The notes below the pieces were generated by a model. It was not told the origin of the DNA. It did no database searches and worked only from the letters and a program-made list of their open reading frames with translations. DNA of 39,203 nucleotides from Chloroflexota bacterium (lineage in GTDB: Bacteria > Chloroflexota > Chloroflexia > Chloroheliales > Chloroheliaceae), in assembly GCA_902812345.1 (NCBI GenBank), contig CADDZM010000008.1:1-39203 (forward strand), read 5' to 3'. Made by a program: the position numbers and the translations under genes. This document shows, one piece after another, positions 1-8,364 of the stretch (positions are counted from its first letter, which is position 1; every line of letters begins with the position of its first letter).

Positions 1-948
1 GCTATTCCAGCACCCGCCCCGGCCCTGGCTTACCTCGCCTGGACCGATTTTAAGTACGCCGACGAAGCCGAGAAAGCCGAGCAAACCATGGTCAGCAACC
101 GGCCCGATTTTCCGGCCTGGGCTTCGTGGACCGAAAGCAACCGCTGGTATCTGCTCGTTAAAGGTGTCAACCGTGACCGCCTGAGGGCCAGGACTGGTAA
201 AGATGCGACCATCACGCCGGTATCGTTTATCGCGGAGGCGCAGACCGGCGCGGCCCGGAGTTACCAGGCGTATGCCTTAAACCTGGACCGGGTAAGCGTG
301 GATATAAAAGCCGGGGGAGCCAAAGAAGCGGCCCGCATGCTTTTCAACCGGGCCGTCCAGCAATCCCAAATCACAAATGGTTTGCTGGTCTTTACGCTGG
401 GTGACGATAAAATTTTTGCCCTGCTACCGGCCTCCGCCACACCCGAACAGGTGCTGGCGCTCTCAAGCGTCGGCAAGTTAGAGATAGTGGGGGCGGGAGC
501 AAAAAATCTCGACGAAGGCGCGATTATCTCCACCAGCGCCAGCCCTTTGCTGGGTGGATTAACCCTTAAAGATACCACAACCTACCCGACTGTGGCCGAC
601 AATCACGATTTTGTCTCTTTCAAGGGCAGCCCGAACAACTTTAACCAGTCCAGCCCGGTCCTGAGCTTTGATTTGCGGCCTAACTCCCGGATATTCGAGT
701 ACAGCCGGGCCAACCTGGGTAAATACGCGGCGCTGGTCTTCGACCACCAGGTAATCTCAAGCGCTGTTATAGGGGCCGCTCTCAAGGACAAAGGCGAGAT
801 GCAGGTGCCGCGCTGGGCCGGGTCAGGCGGGCAAGCCGATATGCAGCGTTTTATTGACTTTATGAATGCCAGCCCACCCCAGCTTTTTGAAGCCAAAACC
901 CTCGATACCAGCGCGAACTTCGTCTATAGCGGCTCATTCACTCACTAA
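1..948 (+). CDS. SecD P1-head-like extracytoplasmic protein, 5' partial
   Basis: The reading frame is open from the first base, so the N-terminus lies outside the window; the ATG at 88 is internal to the open frame. The C-terminal half resembles the periplasmic P1 head region of SecD. It has a GKLEIVGAGAKNLDEGAII stretch, then LKDTTTY, then PVLSFDLRPNSRIFEYS, then KYAALVFDHQVISSAVI, which matches the SecD pattern of LKDA, VSFTL..GAKIF and LAIVLDGKVISAPVI. Unlike SecD, the protein stops soon after this domain, and no membrane segments follow. It is therefore probably a stand-alone or N-terminally anchored P1-like protein rather than the translocase subunit itself. The assignment rests on motif resemblance only. 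The next intact gene runs on the other strand. Confidence 0.6.
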   Translation, partial: AIPAPAPALAYLAWTDFKYADEAEKAEQTMVSNRPDFPAWASWTESNRWYLLVKGVNRDRLRARTGKDATITPVSFIAEAQTGAARSYQAYALNLDRVSVDIKAGGAKEAARMLFNRAVQQSQITNGLLVFTLGDDKIFALLPASATPEQVLALSSVGKLEIVGAGAKNLDEGAIISTSASPLLGGLTLKDTTTYPTVADNHDFVSFKGSPNNFNQSSPVLSFDLRPNSRIFEYSRANLGKYAALVFDHQVISSAVIGAALKDKGEMQVPRWAGSGGQADMQRFIDFMNASPPQLFEAKTLDTSANFVYSGSFTH

Positions 949-967
949 GCCCAACTTATAAAATAGT

Positions 968-1093
968 TTGGTAGAGGAAATTCTTCTCATCGAAAAATTA
1001 AGGGGAGTATTAAAACCGAATAGACCAATTCCAAGTGACAGCGATTTGGGGGATACTCGCTACCAGTATTTAGCAGAAAAATACGGTCTATGA
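968..1093 (+). pseudogene. Remnant of a VapB-like antitoxin gene (C-terminal part)
   Basis: This open frame runs from TTG 968 to TGA 1093, with an in-frame stop just upstream at 959 and no convincing ribosome binding site. It encodes about 41 residues ending in PNRPIPSDSDLGD and YLAEKYGL. The charged, proline-containing linker and the terminal EKYG resemble the C-termini of short antitoxins paired with PIN-domain toxins. The stop overlaps the ATG of the next fragment in an ATGA, which is the usual antitoxin/toxin junction. The N-terminal DNA-binding part is absent, so I read this as decay. It could also be a short intact gene with a non-ATG start. Confidence 0.35.
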
Positions 1094-1158
1094 GAGTTCT
1101 TCTCCTATCGCTTGCCGATTTTCTTAAAACTTTGCCTGCCCCAAATAACACACCTTAA
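1090..1158 (+). pseudogene. Possible N-terminal remnant of a PIN-type toxin
   Basis: The ATG at 1090 overlaps the stop of the preceding antitoxin-like remnant. It opens a 22-codon frame beginning MRVLLLSLADFL, which is similar in pattern to the start of PIN toxins (MRVLLDTHxFLW), but the expected catalytic Asp is Leu. The frame then stops at 1156-1158. If the reading is right, this is the decayed second gene of a type II toxin-antitoxin pair. The evidence is only the junction geometry and a few residues. Confidence 0.25.
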
Positions 1159-1218
1159 ATCAGATTGTAAGAACTTCCCCTTCTATTCAAACCACTCCCC
1201 TAATAGGACTTACCAAAG

Positions 1219-3195
1219 CTACGAATGTTTATGGCCGTTGCTGTTGCCAAGCGGGAAATGCCAGCCCTTTTTGGCCCTCTTTTCGTCCGGCTCCCCTTCA
1301 GGGCCGTCAGGTGAGCCTTCCGCCATGTCCGGGGGTCGCCTGGAGGCCAGTTTTTCTTCTTCCTCTTTTACCAGCACCCGCCGCAGGTGCTTGCCGATAA
1401 GGGTCTTGGGTAGTTCATCGCGGAATTCGACCAGACGCGGGGCTTTGTAGCGGGTCAACCTCTCCCGGCAAAAGGCGATAATTTCGTCAGCGGTGGCGGT
1501 CTGCCCGTCTTTCAAGACCACGAACGCCTTGACGGTAGAGTCGCCCCTGGTATTGGGCGCGCCGATAACGACCGCTTCCTTGATAGCCGGGTGCTGGTAA
1601 AGGACTTCCTCGACATCACGGGGGTAAACGTTAAAGCCGTTACTTAAAATCATGTCCTTTTTGCGGTCCACAATATAAAAGTAGCCGTCCTCATCCATGC
1701 GCGCAATATCGCCGGTAAAGAGCCAGCCTTCGCGCAGGGCGCTGGCGGTTTCGGCAGGGCGGTTGTAGTAGCCCTGCATCACCATCGGTCCGGCCACAAC
1801 CAGTTCGCCAATCTCCCCCACCGGCAAATCGGTCTGGCCGGTTTCAAGATCCACGATTTTAGCCCGGACCCCCGGGAAAGGCAGGCCGATACTGCCTTCC
1901 TTGCGCCGTCCGTAGACCGGGTTGCCGTGCGTTACCGGGCTGGCCTCGGTCATACCAAAGCCTTCAATCAGGCGCGCCCCGGTCAACTTTTCGAAACGGG
2001 TCTGGACTTCCAACGGCAACGGCGCGGCCCCGCTGATACAGGCTTCGATGGAGTTAAGGTCATATTTGCCGACATCCGGCGCATCAAGCAGGGCGATATA
2101 CATAGCCGGGACACCCGGGAACAGGGTCGGGTGGTAGCGGTGAATAGCTTTCAAAACATCTTTGGTGGCGAACTTTGGCAAAAGCACGAGGGTTCCCGCC
2201 GAATAGACGGTCAGGTTAAGCGCCCCGGTCATGCCGTAAACGTGGAAAAAAGGTACAACGGCCAGGGTGGTAGCCGAGGCTTTAGGGCCATTACCCAGCC
2301 AGGCCCAGCACATCCGGGCGTTGGTCACAAGGTTGCGCTGGGTTAAAACCGCTGCTTTAGGTGTGCCGGTAGTCCCGCCGGTATACTGAAAAAGGGCCAC
2401 ATCGTCCGCCCTGACGCCCGGCAAATAGACCGCCGGCTTGCTCGTGTGAGCGGCCAGGAAATCCGCCCAGGCAGGGCTTTCCGGCCCGTCGAGCTTCGCC
2501 CGGTGGCCTTCTTTTTGTTCTTTAAGGGCCGTAAACAACACTTTCAGCGCGGGTGGAAAATAATCCTTGATATTGCCGACAATGATTTTTTCAAGCCCGA
2601 CTTTCGGCTGGACCGTCTTCGCCAGCTTGTAGAACAGGGTCAGCGTCACGAGGATTTTTGCCTTCGCGTCGGCGAGTTGCTGCTCAAGTTCGCGCTCGAC
2701 ATAGAGCGGATTACACGGCACCACAATCGCCCCCGCTCGTAACGCGCCATAATAGGCAATCACGAACTGCGGGCAGTTGGGCAGCAACAGGGCCACCCTG
2801 TCGCCAGGTTTTAGCCCTTGCGCGACCAGGCTGAGAGCAAAGCTGTCCGCAGCCTCGTCCAGTTCTTTGTAAGAAATCTTATGGCCGTAAAAAATAAGGG
2901 CAGTCTGGGCCGGAAAGCGGCGGGCGCTATCCCTTAACATCCCCGGCAAGGTTTCATCGTTCGCTTTGATATCGAGCGGTATTTGGGGCGGGTAGTAGCG
3001 CAACCAGGGCTTTTCAGCCAGCAGGTCCGGGCTTAAATCGGTGCCCGGCCCAGCGCTGATAGTAGCCTGGAAATAGATAGACTGCCCTGCCGATAATTTC
3101 AGGCGCGAGAAAAGAGCCCGGGTACGATCAAACAGATTTTCTACAGGCGTAATGAATTGGTAAAAGGGGTTAATCAAATAATTAGGGTTATGCAT
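1219..3195 (-). CDS. fadD: Long-chain fatty-acid-CoA ligase (AMP-binding)
   Basis: Activates fatty acids to acyl-CoA through an acyl-adenylate in the cytoplasm or at the inner face of the membrane. In the 658-residue product, the adenylate-forming motifs are in order: the P-loop YTGGTTGTPKAA at about 271-282, GFGMTEAS at about 412-419, TGDIARMDEDGY at about 494-505, the hinge DRKKDMI, and PKTLIGK with the A10 lysine near residue 602. The ATG at 3193-3195 is chosen because AAGGAG sits 10 nt upstream; a GTG at 3216 lies upstream of that site and is less likely. The C-terminus carries an extra 40-residue charged, Pro/Glu/Lys-rich tail after the catalytic domain, of unknown role. The acyl-CoA dehydrogenase and desaturase nearby fit a fatty-acid metabolism neighbourhood. 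Confidence 0.93.
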   Translation of the reverse strand: MHNPNYLINPFYQFITPVENLFDRTRALFSRLKLSAGQSIYFQATISAGPGTDLSPDLLAEKPWLRYYPPQIPLDIKANDETLPGMLRDSARRFPAQTALIFYGHKISYKELDEAADSFALSLVAQGLKPGDRVALLLPNCPQFVIAYYGALRAGAIVVPCNPLYVERELEQQLADAKAKILVTLTLFYKLAKTVQPKVGLEKIIVGNIKDYFPPALKVLFTALKEQKEGHRAKLDGPESPAWADFLAAHTSKPAVYLPGVRADDVALFQYTGGTTGTPKAAVLTQRNLVTNARMCWAWLGNGPKASATTLAVVPFFHVYGMTGALNLTVYSAGTLVLLPKFATKDVLKAIHRYHPTLFPGVPAMYIALLDAPDVGKYDLNSIEACISGAAPLPLEVQTRFEKLTGARLIEGFGMTEASPVTHGNPVYGRRKEGSIGLPFPGVRAKIVDLETGQTDLPVGEIGELVVAGPMVMQGYYNRPAETASALREGWLFTGDIARMDEDGYFYIVDRKKDMILSNGFNVYPRDVEEVLYQHPAIKEAVVIGAPNTRGDSTVKAFVVLKDGQTATADEIIAFCRERLTRYKAPRLVEFRDELPKTLIGKHLRRVLVKEEEEKLASRRPPDMAEGSPDGPEGEPDEKRAKKGWHFPLGNSNGHKHS

Positions 3196-3260
3196 AGCTT
3201 CGTTGCTCCTTTGCACCAGCTACAACCGTTTTCCGAGTTAACCAGGTTTTTATAAGATTA

Positions 3261-3289
3261 ATTATCTCATAAAATGAAGCAGGCTACAA
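3261..3289 (-). promoter_or_regulatory. Candidate promoter for the acyl-CoA ligase gene
   Basis: Read on the minus strand, TTGTAG (3284-3289) is followed after 17 nt by GATAAT (3261-3266), about 65 nt upstream of the ligase ATG. The -10 is good and the -35 is weak, so this is a tentative call. Confidence 0.35.
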
Positions 3290-3378
3290 TAAAATTTGGT
3301 GAGAAAGTCCTGGTAAAATATTAATGTTATTTAATAATGATTGCGTTAGAGCTAAATAAATGGTAGTATTTGTGACAT

Positions 3379-3455
3379 AAATCTAAAATTGATTATCCGT
3401 GCCTACAATCACCTAATCTGTTCCAGCACAGACATATTTTCACAAATTTAGATTT
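3379..3455. repeat. Inverted repeat in the divergent intergenic region
   Basis: AAATCTAAA (3379-3387) is exactly inverted as TTTAGATTT (3447-3455), with 59 nt between the arms, in the AT-rich 327-bp region between the ligase and the subtilase. It could be a regulator binding pair or chance in AT-rich DNA. Apart from this and the promoter candidate I see nothing else in 3196-3522. Confidence 0.25.
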
Positions 3456-3522
3456 GCGCCAATGTAAGGGTAAAGGTTTCACAAAAAAGTTCTGCTAACA
3501 AAAGAATAGGAGACACTCGCCT

Positions 3523-5736
3523 ATGAAAAGGCTTATTCGGTATTTTGCTTTGCTGACAATCTTAGCATTTGCTCTCAGTTCAGTGACAATGTTTGCTGAT
3601 GCCGCTGCTCCCACCGCTATCCGTTCCAATACATCCGACGCTGTCCAGAAGGGCGCAAATATTGACGCCTCTTCCGCTATAGTCCAGTTAAAGGGCGACG
3701 CGCTCGCCGATTACGTTAAGACGCACCCGACCCAGGGCAAAAAGATTGACTTCACTAACACCTCTGTCAAGTCTTACCAGGCCCAGCTAGCAGCCCTTCG
3801 CAACCAGTATAAACAGTGGTTGCAGTCAAACGCGCCTAAAGCAAAAATTACCGGCGAGTTTGATACTTCCCTCAACGCCGTAGCCGTTCAGCTTAATGGC
3901 GAAAGTCTGGCCAATATCAGCAAATCCAGCCTGGTTCAAACTGCCCAGTATGAAGGGGTGTACCGGCCCCTGGCAGACGACCCTGACCTTTCGCTTATCA
4001 AAGCCAAGGAAGCCTGGTCAGCAGGTGGCAAAAACCCGATTGACGCGGGTAAAGATGTCAAAGTTGCCATTATTGACACAGGTATTGATATTACGCACCC
4101 CTGTTTTGACGACGATGGATACCCTGCTCAAACCCAGCTTGGCGATAAAAATTTTACCAACAACAAAGTGATTGTGGCGAAGGTGTTTAATAACCGCCAA
4201 TCCACCCAGCACTATACCCCCGAAGCTATCCAGGAACACGGCACCCACGTTGCCGGAACGGTAGCCTGTAACGCTAATACCCCGGCTAACCTTGATGGCG
4301 TCGAGATTCCTTATTCTGTTTCCGGGGTCGCCCCCAGGGCTTTGCTCGGTAACTACAGCGTTTTCCCCGGAAACGTTGAAAATGCGCGTTCCGAAGATAT
4401 TCTTAACGCCCTGGAAGCCGCTTACAAAGATGGCTTTGATGTTGCAAATATGAGCCTGGGCGGCGGTTCCAATGGCGCGCAAGACCTGGTTATTCAGGCC
4501 GTTAATAAGCTGGACGAGGTGGGCATGGTAGTTGCCATCGCCGCCGGAAATTCCGGTCCCGGCCATTATACCGTTGAGTCACCCGGCGCGGCTGAAAGAG
4601 CTTTAACCGCAGGAGCCAGCACCGTACCGCATTTCGTGGGAACCCCGGTAACGGTCGGCGGAACTAACGTTGGCGCGGCAGCCGGAGATTTTGCAACCGT
4701 TTCGACGCCCCTCACAGCATCGCTGGCGGTTGTCCCCGGCCCGGTTAACGGCCTTAGTACAGCCTGCGCCGCCCTGTCTGTTAACCTGAGCGGTAAAATT
4801 GCCCTTATTTCACGCGGTAGCTGTACCTTTACGGTTAAAATCCGTAACGCTCAGGCGGCCGGTGCCGTCGCGGTGCTTGTCGCCAATAATGTGGCGGGCG
4901 ACCCGACCGCAATGGGGACCGATGGCACAGCCGACCAGCCGACCATACCGGCTTATATGGTTGCTTTAAGCACTGTAGCGACCCTCGGGGATCTAAATAA
5001 AGATAACGCTTCTACGACCATTGCTTCGCAACTCCAGTATTTCCTTACCGATAACGAAAATATCATGGCCGGTTTTAGCAGCCAGGGGCCGACCGATGTA
5101 ACCTACCGGGTAAAACCGGATGTGGTCGCACCGGGCGTAAATGTCCTTAGCTCGCTACCGCATACAGCTTGCAGCGCCCCGCCGTGCTGGGCTTTCTTCC
5201 AGGGAACCTCTATGGCAACCCCGCACCTGGCCGGTTCGGCGGCGGTTGTCCTGTGGGAGCATCCTAGCTGGAGTGCGGCCCAGGTACGCTCGGCCATCGT
5301 TAATACGGCTGCCCGGGACGTTCTTAAAGACTATCAGACCGGCAGCAAGATTGTGACTGACCCGAATATTATTGGAGCGGGCCTGGAACAACTGGACCAG
5401 GCGGTAGCAACCCCGGTAACGTTGGACCCGGTCAGCATCAGCTTTGGCGCGATACCTTCGGGCGCAGGCCAAACTAAAACTTTTGATGTAACCCTGACCA
5501 ACACCACGGATCAACCGGCCATCTTTAAGCTTAGTATTGAGAGTAAGGATGCGAGTGTTGCCTATTCTGTCAGGGGCGGCACCCTGGCGCTGGGGGCCAA
5601 ACAATCCGGTAAAGTGACGGTGGTTATGACATCCAGCAAAACGGCTGCCAGCAAGTCTGACCACTCCGCCTGGCTGGTAATCAAAAAGGACGGCGCTGAA
5701 GTAGCCCACGCGGCAATCTACACTTTCGTCAAATAA
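3523..5736 (+). CDS. Secreted S8 family serine peptidase (subtilase) with PA domain
   Basis: Predicted extracellular protease of 737 residues. A signal peptide (basic MKRLIRYF, hydrophobic core to about residue 24, cleavage near ADAAAP) is followed by an I9-like propeptide (about 45-150). The catalytic triad is visible: Asp185 in VAIIDTGID, His239 in EHGTHVAG and Ser563 in GTSMATPHLAG. A protease-associated (PA) domain is inserted at about 375-500 (GKIALISRGSCTF, AGAVAVLVAN). An Ig-like beta domain follows from about 640 to the end (FGAIPSGAGQTKTFDVTLTN). AGGAG lies 10 nt before the ATG. The gene is transcribed alone and ends at its own terminator. The substrate is unknown; nutritional protein degradation is the usual role. 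Confidence 0.95.
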   Translation: MKRLIRYFALLTILAFALSSVTMFADAAAPTAIRSNTSDAVQKGANIDASSAIVQLKGDALADYVKTHPTQGKKIDFTNTSVKSYQAQLAALRNQYKQWLQSNAPKAKITGEFDTSLNAVAVQLNGESLANISKSSLVQTAQYEGVYRPLADDPDLSLIKAKEAWSAGGKNPIDAGKDVKVAIIDTGIDITHPCFDDDGYPAQTQLGDKNFTNNKVIVAKVFNNRQSTQHYTPEAIQEHGTHVAGTVACNANTPANLDGVEIPYSVSGVAPRALLGNYSVFPGNVENARSEDILNALEAAYKDGFDVANMSLGGGSNGAQDLVIQAVNKLDEVGMVVAIAAGNSGPGHYTVESPGAAERALTAGASTVPHFVGTPVTVGGTNVGAAAGDFATVSTPLTASLAVVPGPVNGLSTACAALSVNLSGKIALISRGSCTFTVKIRNAQAAGAVAVLVANNVAGDPTAMGTDGTADQPTIPAYMVALSTVATLGDLNKDNASTTIASQLQYFLTDNENIMAGFSSQGPTDVTYRVKPDVVAPGVNVLSSLPHTACSAPPCWAFFQGTSMATPHLAGSAAVVLWEHPSWSAAQVRSAIVNTAARDVLKDYQTGSKIVTDPNIIGAGLEQLDQAVATPVTLDPVSISFGAIPSGAGQTKTFDVTLTNTTDQPAIFKLSIESKDASVAYSVRGGTLALGAKQSGKVTVVMTSSKTAASKSDHSAWLVIKKDGAEVAHAAIYTFVK

Positions 5737-5750
5737 CCCAGGTTTTATAA

Positions 5751-5785
5751 AAAGAGCTGCTGCATTTTACCCGGCAGCTCTTTTT
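5751..5785 (+). terminator. Intrinsic terminator after the subtilase gene
   Basis: AAAGAGCTGC (5751-5760) pairs with GCAGCTCTTT (5774-5783) around a 13-nt loop and runs into a T tract. It lies 14 nt after the subtilase stop codon. Confidence 0.85.
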
Positions 5786-5839
5786 AATTCTTTTCAAACG
5801 GGCTTATTACCCATTTTTTAGTTATCAGGTGTAGAGTAT

Positions 5840-5989
5840 ATGTCTACCAGGATTTTGCAGATTGAAGGCGACCGGAAAAGATTTCTCGACTTGCTGATGC
5901 TGGCCGACCCGGAAGAAGCGGTGGTCAGGGCTTATCCTCGACCAGGAACTCACCTGACTATTCTCCCGTTAATTGAAAACCGGCCCTGA
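5840..5989 (+). pseudogene. Short ORF, possible N-terminal remnant of a GNAT acetyltransferase
   Basis: A 49-codon frame starts at ATG 5840 (MSTRILQIEGDRKRF) and contains LMLADPEEAVVRAY, then stops inside the stem of the hairpin at 5978-6010. The composition is protein-like and resembles the first 50 residues of some GNAT N-acetyltransferases, with a premature end. No strong ribosome binding site is seen. It could instead be a genuine small protein. It sits between the subtilase terminator and the convergent acyl-CoA dehydrogenase gene. Confidence 0.3.
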
Positions 5990-6015
5990 CGAACAATCGC
6001 CGGGCCGGTTATTTT
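5978..6015. terminator. Probably bidirectional terminator
   Basis: AACCGGCCC (5978-5986) and GGGCCGGTT (6002-6010) form a perfect 9-bp stem with a 15-nt loop. ATTTTT follows on the plus strand, and TTTTC follows on the minus strand. It lies 15 nt downstream of the acyl-CoA dehydrogenase stop and overlaps the end of the short plus-strand ORF. Confidence 0.75.
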
Positions 6016-6024
6016 TACCAGGAA

Positions 6025-7176
6025 TTAGCGGGACGAATTTTTAAGCAGGTCGCCCGCGATAATCATGCGCTGGACTTCGCTGGTGCCTTCATAAATGCGC
6101 AAAATACGCACGTCCCGGTAGCCGCGTTCAATCGGCGAGTCGTGCATGTAGGCCATGCCGCCGTGAATCTGGACCGCCTTGTCGGCGACGCGCCCGGCCA
6201 TCTCGCTGGCGTAGACCTTGACTATGGCCGCTTCGTGGCTGGCCCGCTTGCCCTGGTCGAGCAGCCAGGCCGCGTGATAGACCATCAACCGGGCAGCGTG
6301 AATCTCGGTCTCCATATCGGCCAGCATCCACTGGATAGCCTGGTTCTCGCCGATAGCCTTGCCGAACTGGTGCCGTTGCTGGGCGTGTTTGACGGACGCT
6401 TCGAGCATGAACTGAGCGCCGCCGACCGCCCCTGCCGCCAGGCTAACCCGGCCGCCGTCCAGGGCTTTCATGGCCGTGTAAAAGCCGGTGCCTTCCGGGC
6501 CAAGCCGGTTTTCTTCCGGCACTTCCATGTCTTCAAAGAAAAGCGGGCAGGTATGACTGCCGTGGAGGCCCATCTTGTGGTCGGTCTTGCCGTAGTCTAG
6601 GCCGGGCGTACCTTTCTCCACGATAAAGGCGCTAATGCCGCGTGCTCCCAGCGTCTTATCGGTGGTGGCGTAGACCGTAATAAGGTCGGCATAAGGGCCG
6701 TTGGTAATCCAGATTTTCTGGCCGTTGATAATATAGCGGTCGCCTTTCTTGACAGCGGTCGTGCGAATACTGGCCGCGTCCGAACCGCTGCCCGGTTCGG
6801 TCAGACCGAACGCGCCCAGATAGCGGCCTTCCGCCATACCACGCAAATACTTGTCTTTTTGCTGGTGGTTGCCGCCCAGGTTGATAGTGCCGCCCGCTAT
6901 AGAAGTGTGCGCCCCCAGGATATTGCTATAGGCGGCGTTAGCCCGGCCGATTTCTTCGAGGGCCAGGCAGTAGCCCAGGTAACCTACACCCATTCCGCCG
7001 TATTCTTCGGGGAAAGGCAGGCCGAAATAGCCCAACTCCTTCATCTGTTTCATGACATTGTCGGGAATCTTATCCTCGTCCTCGACCTGCTGGCTAACCG
7101 GCAGCAATTCCTTGTCTACAAATTCCCTGATAGATTTCTTAAGGTCAACCAGTTCTTCCGGTATTTCGAAATCCAT
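6025..7176 (-). CDS. Acyl-CoA dehydrogenase
   Basis: FAD enzyme that introduces the 2,3-double bond into acyl-CoA, the first oxidative step of beta-oxidation, passing electrons to electron-transfer flavoprotein. At 383 residues it has the usual family length. The FAD/substrate signatures are FGLTEPGSGSDA (about 123-134) and YIINGQKIWITNG (about 148-160). The C-terminal QIHGGMAYMHDSPIERGYRD precedes the catalytic Glu363 of the YEGTSEVQ motif. AAGGAG lies 7 nt before the ATG. A terminator at 7298-7324 separates it from the desaturase gene upstream, so it is probably transcribed on its own. Chain-length specificity (short or branched) cannot be read from the sequence. Confidence 0.95.
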   Translation of the reverse strand: MDFEIPEELVDLKKSIREFVDKELLPVSQQVEDEDKIPDNVMKQMKELGYFGLPFPEEYGGMGVGYLGYCLALEEIGRANAAYSNILGAHTSIAGGTINLGGNHQQKDKYLRGMAEGRYLGAFGLTEPGSGSDAASIRTTAVKKGDRYIINGQKIWITNGPYADLITVYATTDKTLGARGISAFIVEKGTPGLDYGKTDHKMGLHGSHTCPLFFEDMEVPEENRLGPEGTGFYTAMKALDGGRVSLAAGAVGGAQFMLEASVKHAQQRHQFGKAIGENQAIQWMLADMETEIHAARLMVYHAAWLLDQGKRASHEAAIVKVYASEMAGRVADKAVQIHGGMAYMHDSPIERGYRDVRILRIYEGTSEVQRMIIAGDLLKNSSR

Positions 7177-7297
7177 AATTTTGCTCCTTCTAACACTGAG
7201 AAAGTTATGTACTGAGGAAAGATAAAAAGGCAGGCCGGGTCAGAAATGGAAGCCTGACAAATCCCCGTTGATACTCTCAGGTAGGGCAAATATAAAA

Positions 7298-7324
7298 CAG
7301 GAGTTAGATTTTGTCTAACTCCTG
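7298..7324 (-). terminator. Intrinsic terminator after the desaturase gene
   Basis: CAGGAGTTAGA (7298-7308) and TCTAACTCCTG (7314-7324) form a perfect 11-bp stem with a 5-nt loop. Read on the minus strand it is followed by TTTTATATTT. It lies about 20 nt downstream of the desaturase-like gene. Confidence 0.85.
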
Positions 7325-7344
7325 GCGATGCAAGTTCTTCCTTA

Positions 7345-8181
7345 TTAGTTCAGGGTGAGGGTAGCGAGTTGCTCCTCGGACCTCGCGCCGAACTTCTTGC
7401 GCAGGAATTTCGCAAGGTCGCGCTGGGTCTCAATCGGCTCTTTCGCCAGCAATTCGTAGCACTTCAGGACCCGCTTTTCCATAACCTTCATGGAAGCCGG
7501 CGTGACGTGCCGGTCAATCATGGGGGCGAAGTAGCCGGGGTCCGGCAACTGCTCCATAATCGAAGGCTGGGTAATATTCGTGGGGTGGCGGTACTGGCCG
7601 CGCAACATCCACAAGGTCATTTTGCCAATGTTTTCCAGGCTGGCCGGTTCGGTTTCGACGGCTTCTTTGAGGAAGGCGAAATAACACCCGGCGTGACGCC
7701 ACTCGTCCTGGGCCATCAGTTCGAGAATCTGGCGCAACACCGGTTCGCCAATCGGGTTCTCCTTCGCGCCGGGGGCAATCCCGGCAAAAGCGCCGTACCA
7801 CAGGCCCAGGCGCTGCTCACCCAGGAAGTGCATTGTCAGCGTTTCAATCCAGGGAGCGGTCTCGAAAGTGATATTAACCTTCGCCATCTCCTCTTCAATG
7901 ATGTCCACGCCGACTGCGTTCAGCCATTTTTCCAGGACCAGGCTGTGCTTGCCTTCTTCAAAGGCCCAGACCGAGACGAAGCGCTGAAAATCTATGTCGT
8001 GGCTGAAATCGCGCATGAACATGCTCGTGGCCGGGATAGAACCAACCTCGGTCAGGCAGACGTGTTTAATTTCGTGAATAAGGTGCTCGTCAACTTTACT
8101 GCGGTCAATTTTCGAAAAATCAATCGAGTTAAAGTCCCAGCGAGCCCGTTCCAGGCGTTCGTATAAACTAGGGAAAAGCAA
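7345..8181 (-). CDS. Acyl-ACP desaturase-like di-iron protein
   Basis: Member of the ferritin-like superfamily with all six iron ligands of the soluble acyl-[ACP] desaturases in the expected order: Glu45 (LTEVGSIPA), Glu76-x-x-His79 (EEGKH), Glu122 (LGEQR) and Glu160-x-x-His163 (DEWRH). The length (278 aa) is somewhat below that of plant and mycobacterial desaturases, which carry N-terminal extensions. It would insert a cis double bond into acyl-ACP using O2 and reduced ferredoxin. An aromatic N-oxygenase or other di-iron oxygenase is the main alternative. Neighbouring acyl-CoA dehydrogenase and FadR-type regulator genes support a lipid role. The gene is closed by its own terminator. Confidence 0.75.
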   Translation of the reverse strand: MLFPSLYERLERARWDFNSIDFSKIDRSKVDEHLIHEIKHVCLTEVGSIPATSMFMRDFSHDIDFQRFVSVWAFEEGKHSLVLEKWLNAVGVDIIEEEMAKVNITFETAPWIETLTMHFLGEQRLGLWYGAFAGIAPGAKENPIGEPVLRQILELMAQDEWRHAGCYFAFLKEAVETEPASLENIGKMTLWMLRGQYRHPTNITQPSIMEQLPDPGYFAPMIDRHVTPASMKVMEKRVLKCYELLAKEPIETQRDLAKFLRKKFGARSEEQLATLTLN

Positions 8182-8364
8182 TTCTAATTCTCCTATCTCC
8201 TCAATAAACCGGCAGTTCTACCATTTTACCGGTTTTTCCAATATCCAATTTTTTATTTGTTATCCTGAACCGTAATTAAGCATAAACGTTACTTACTGCT
8301 ACAATGACCTTCCAGTTCAAACCGGGGTACACAGCGAAGAATAATAACGAAACCGGTTTTGTTG

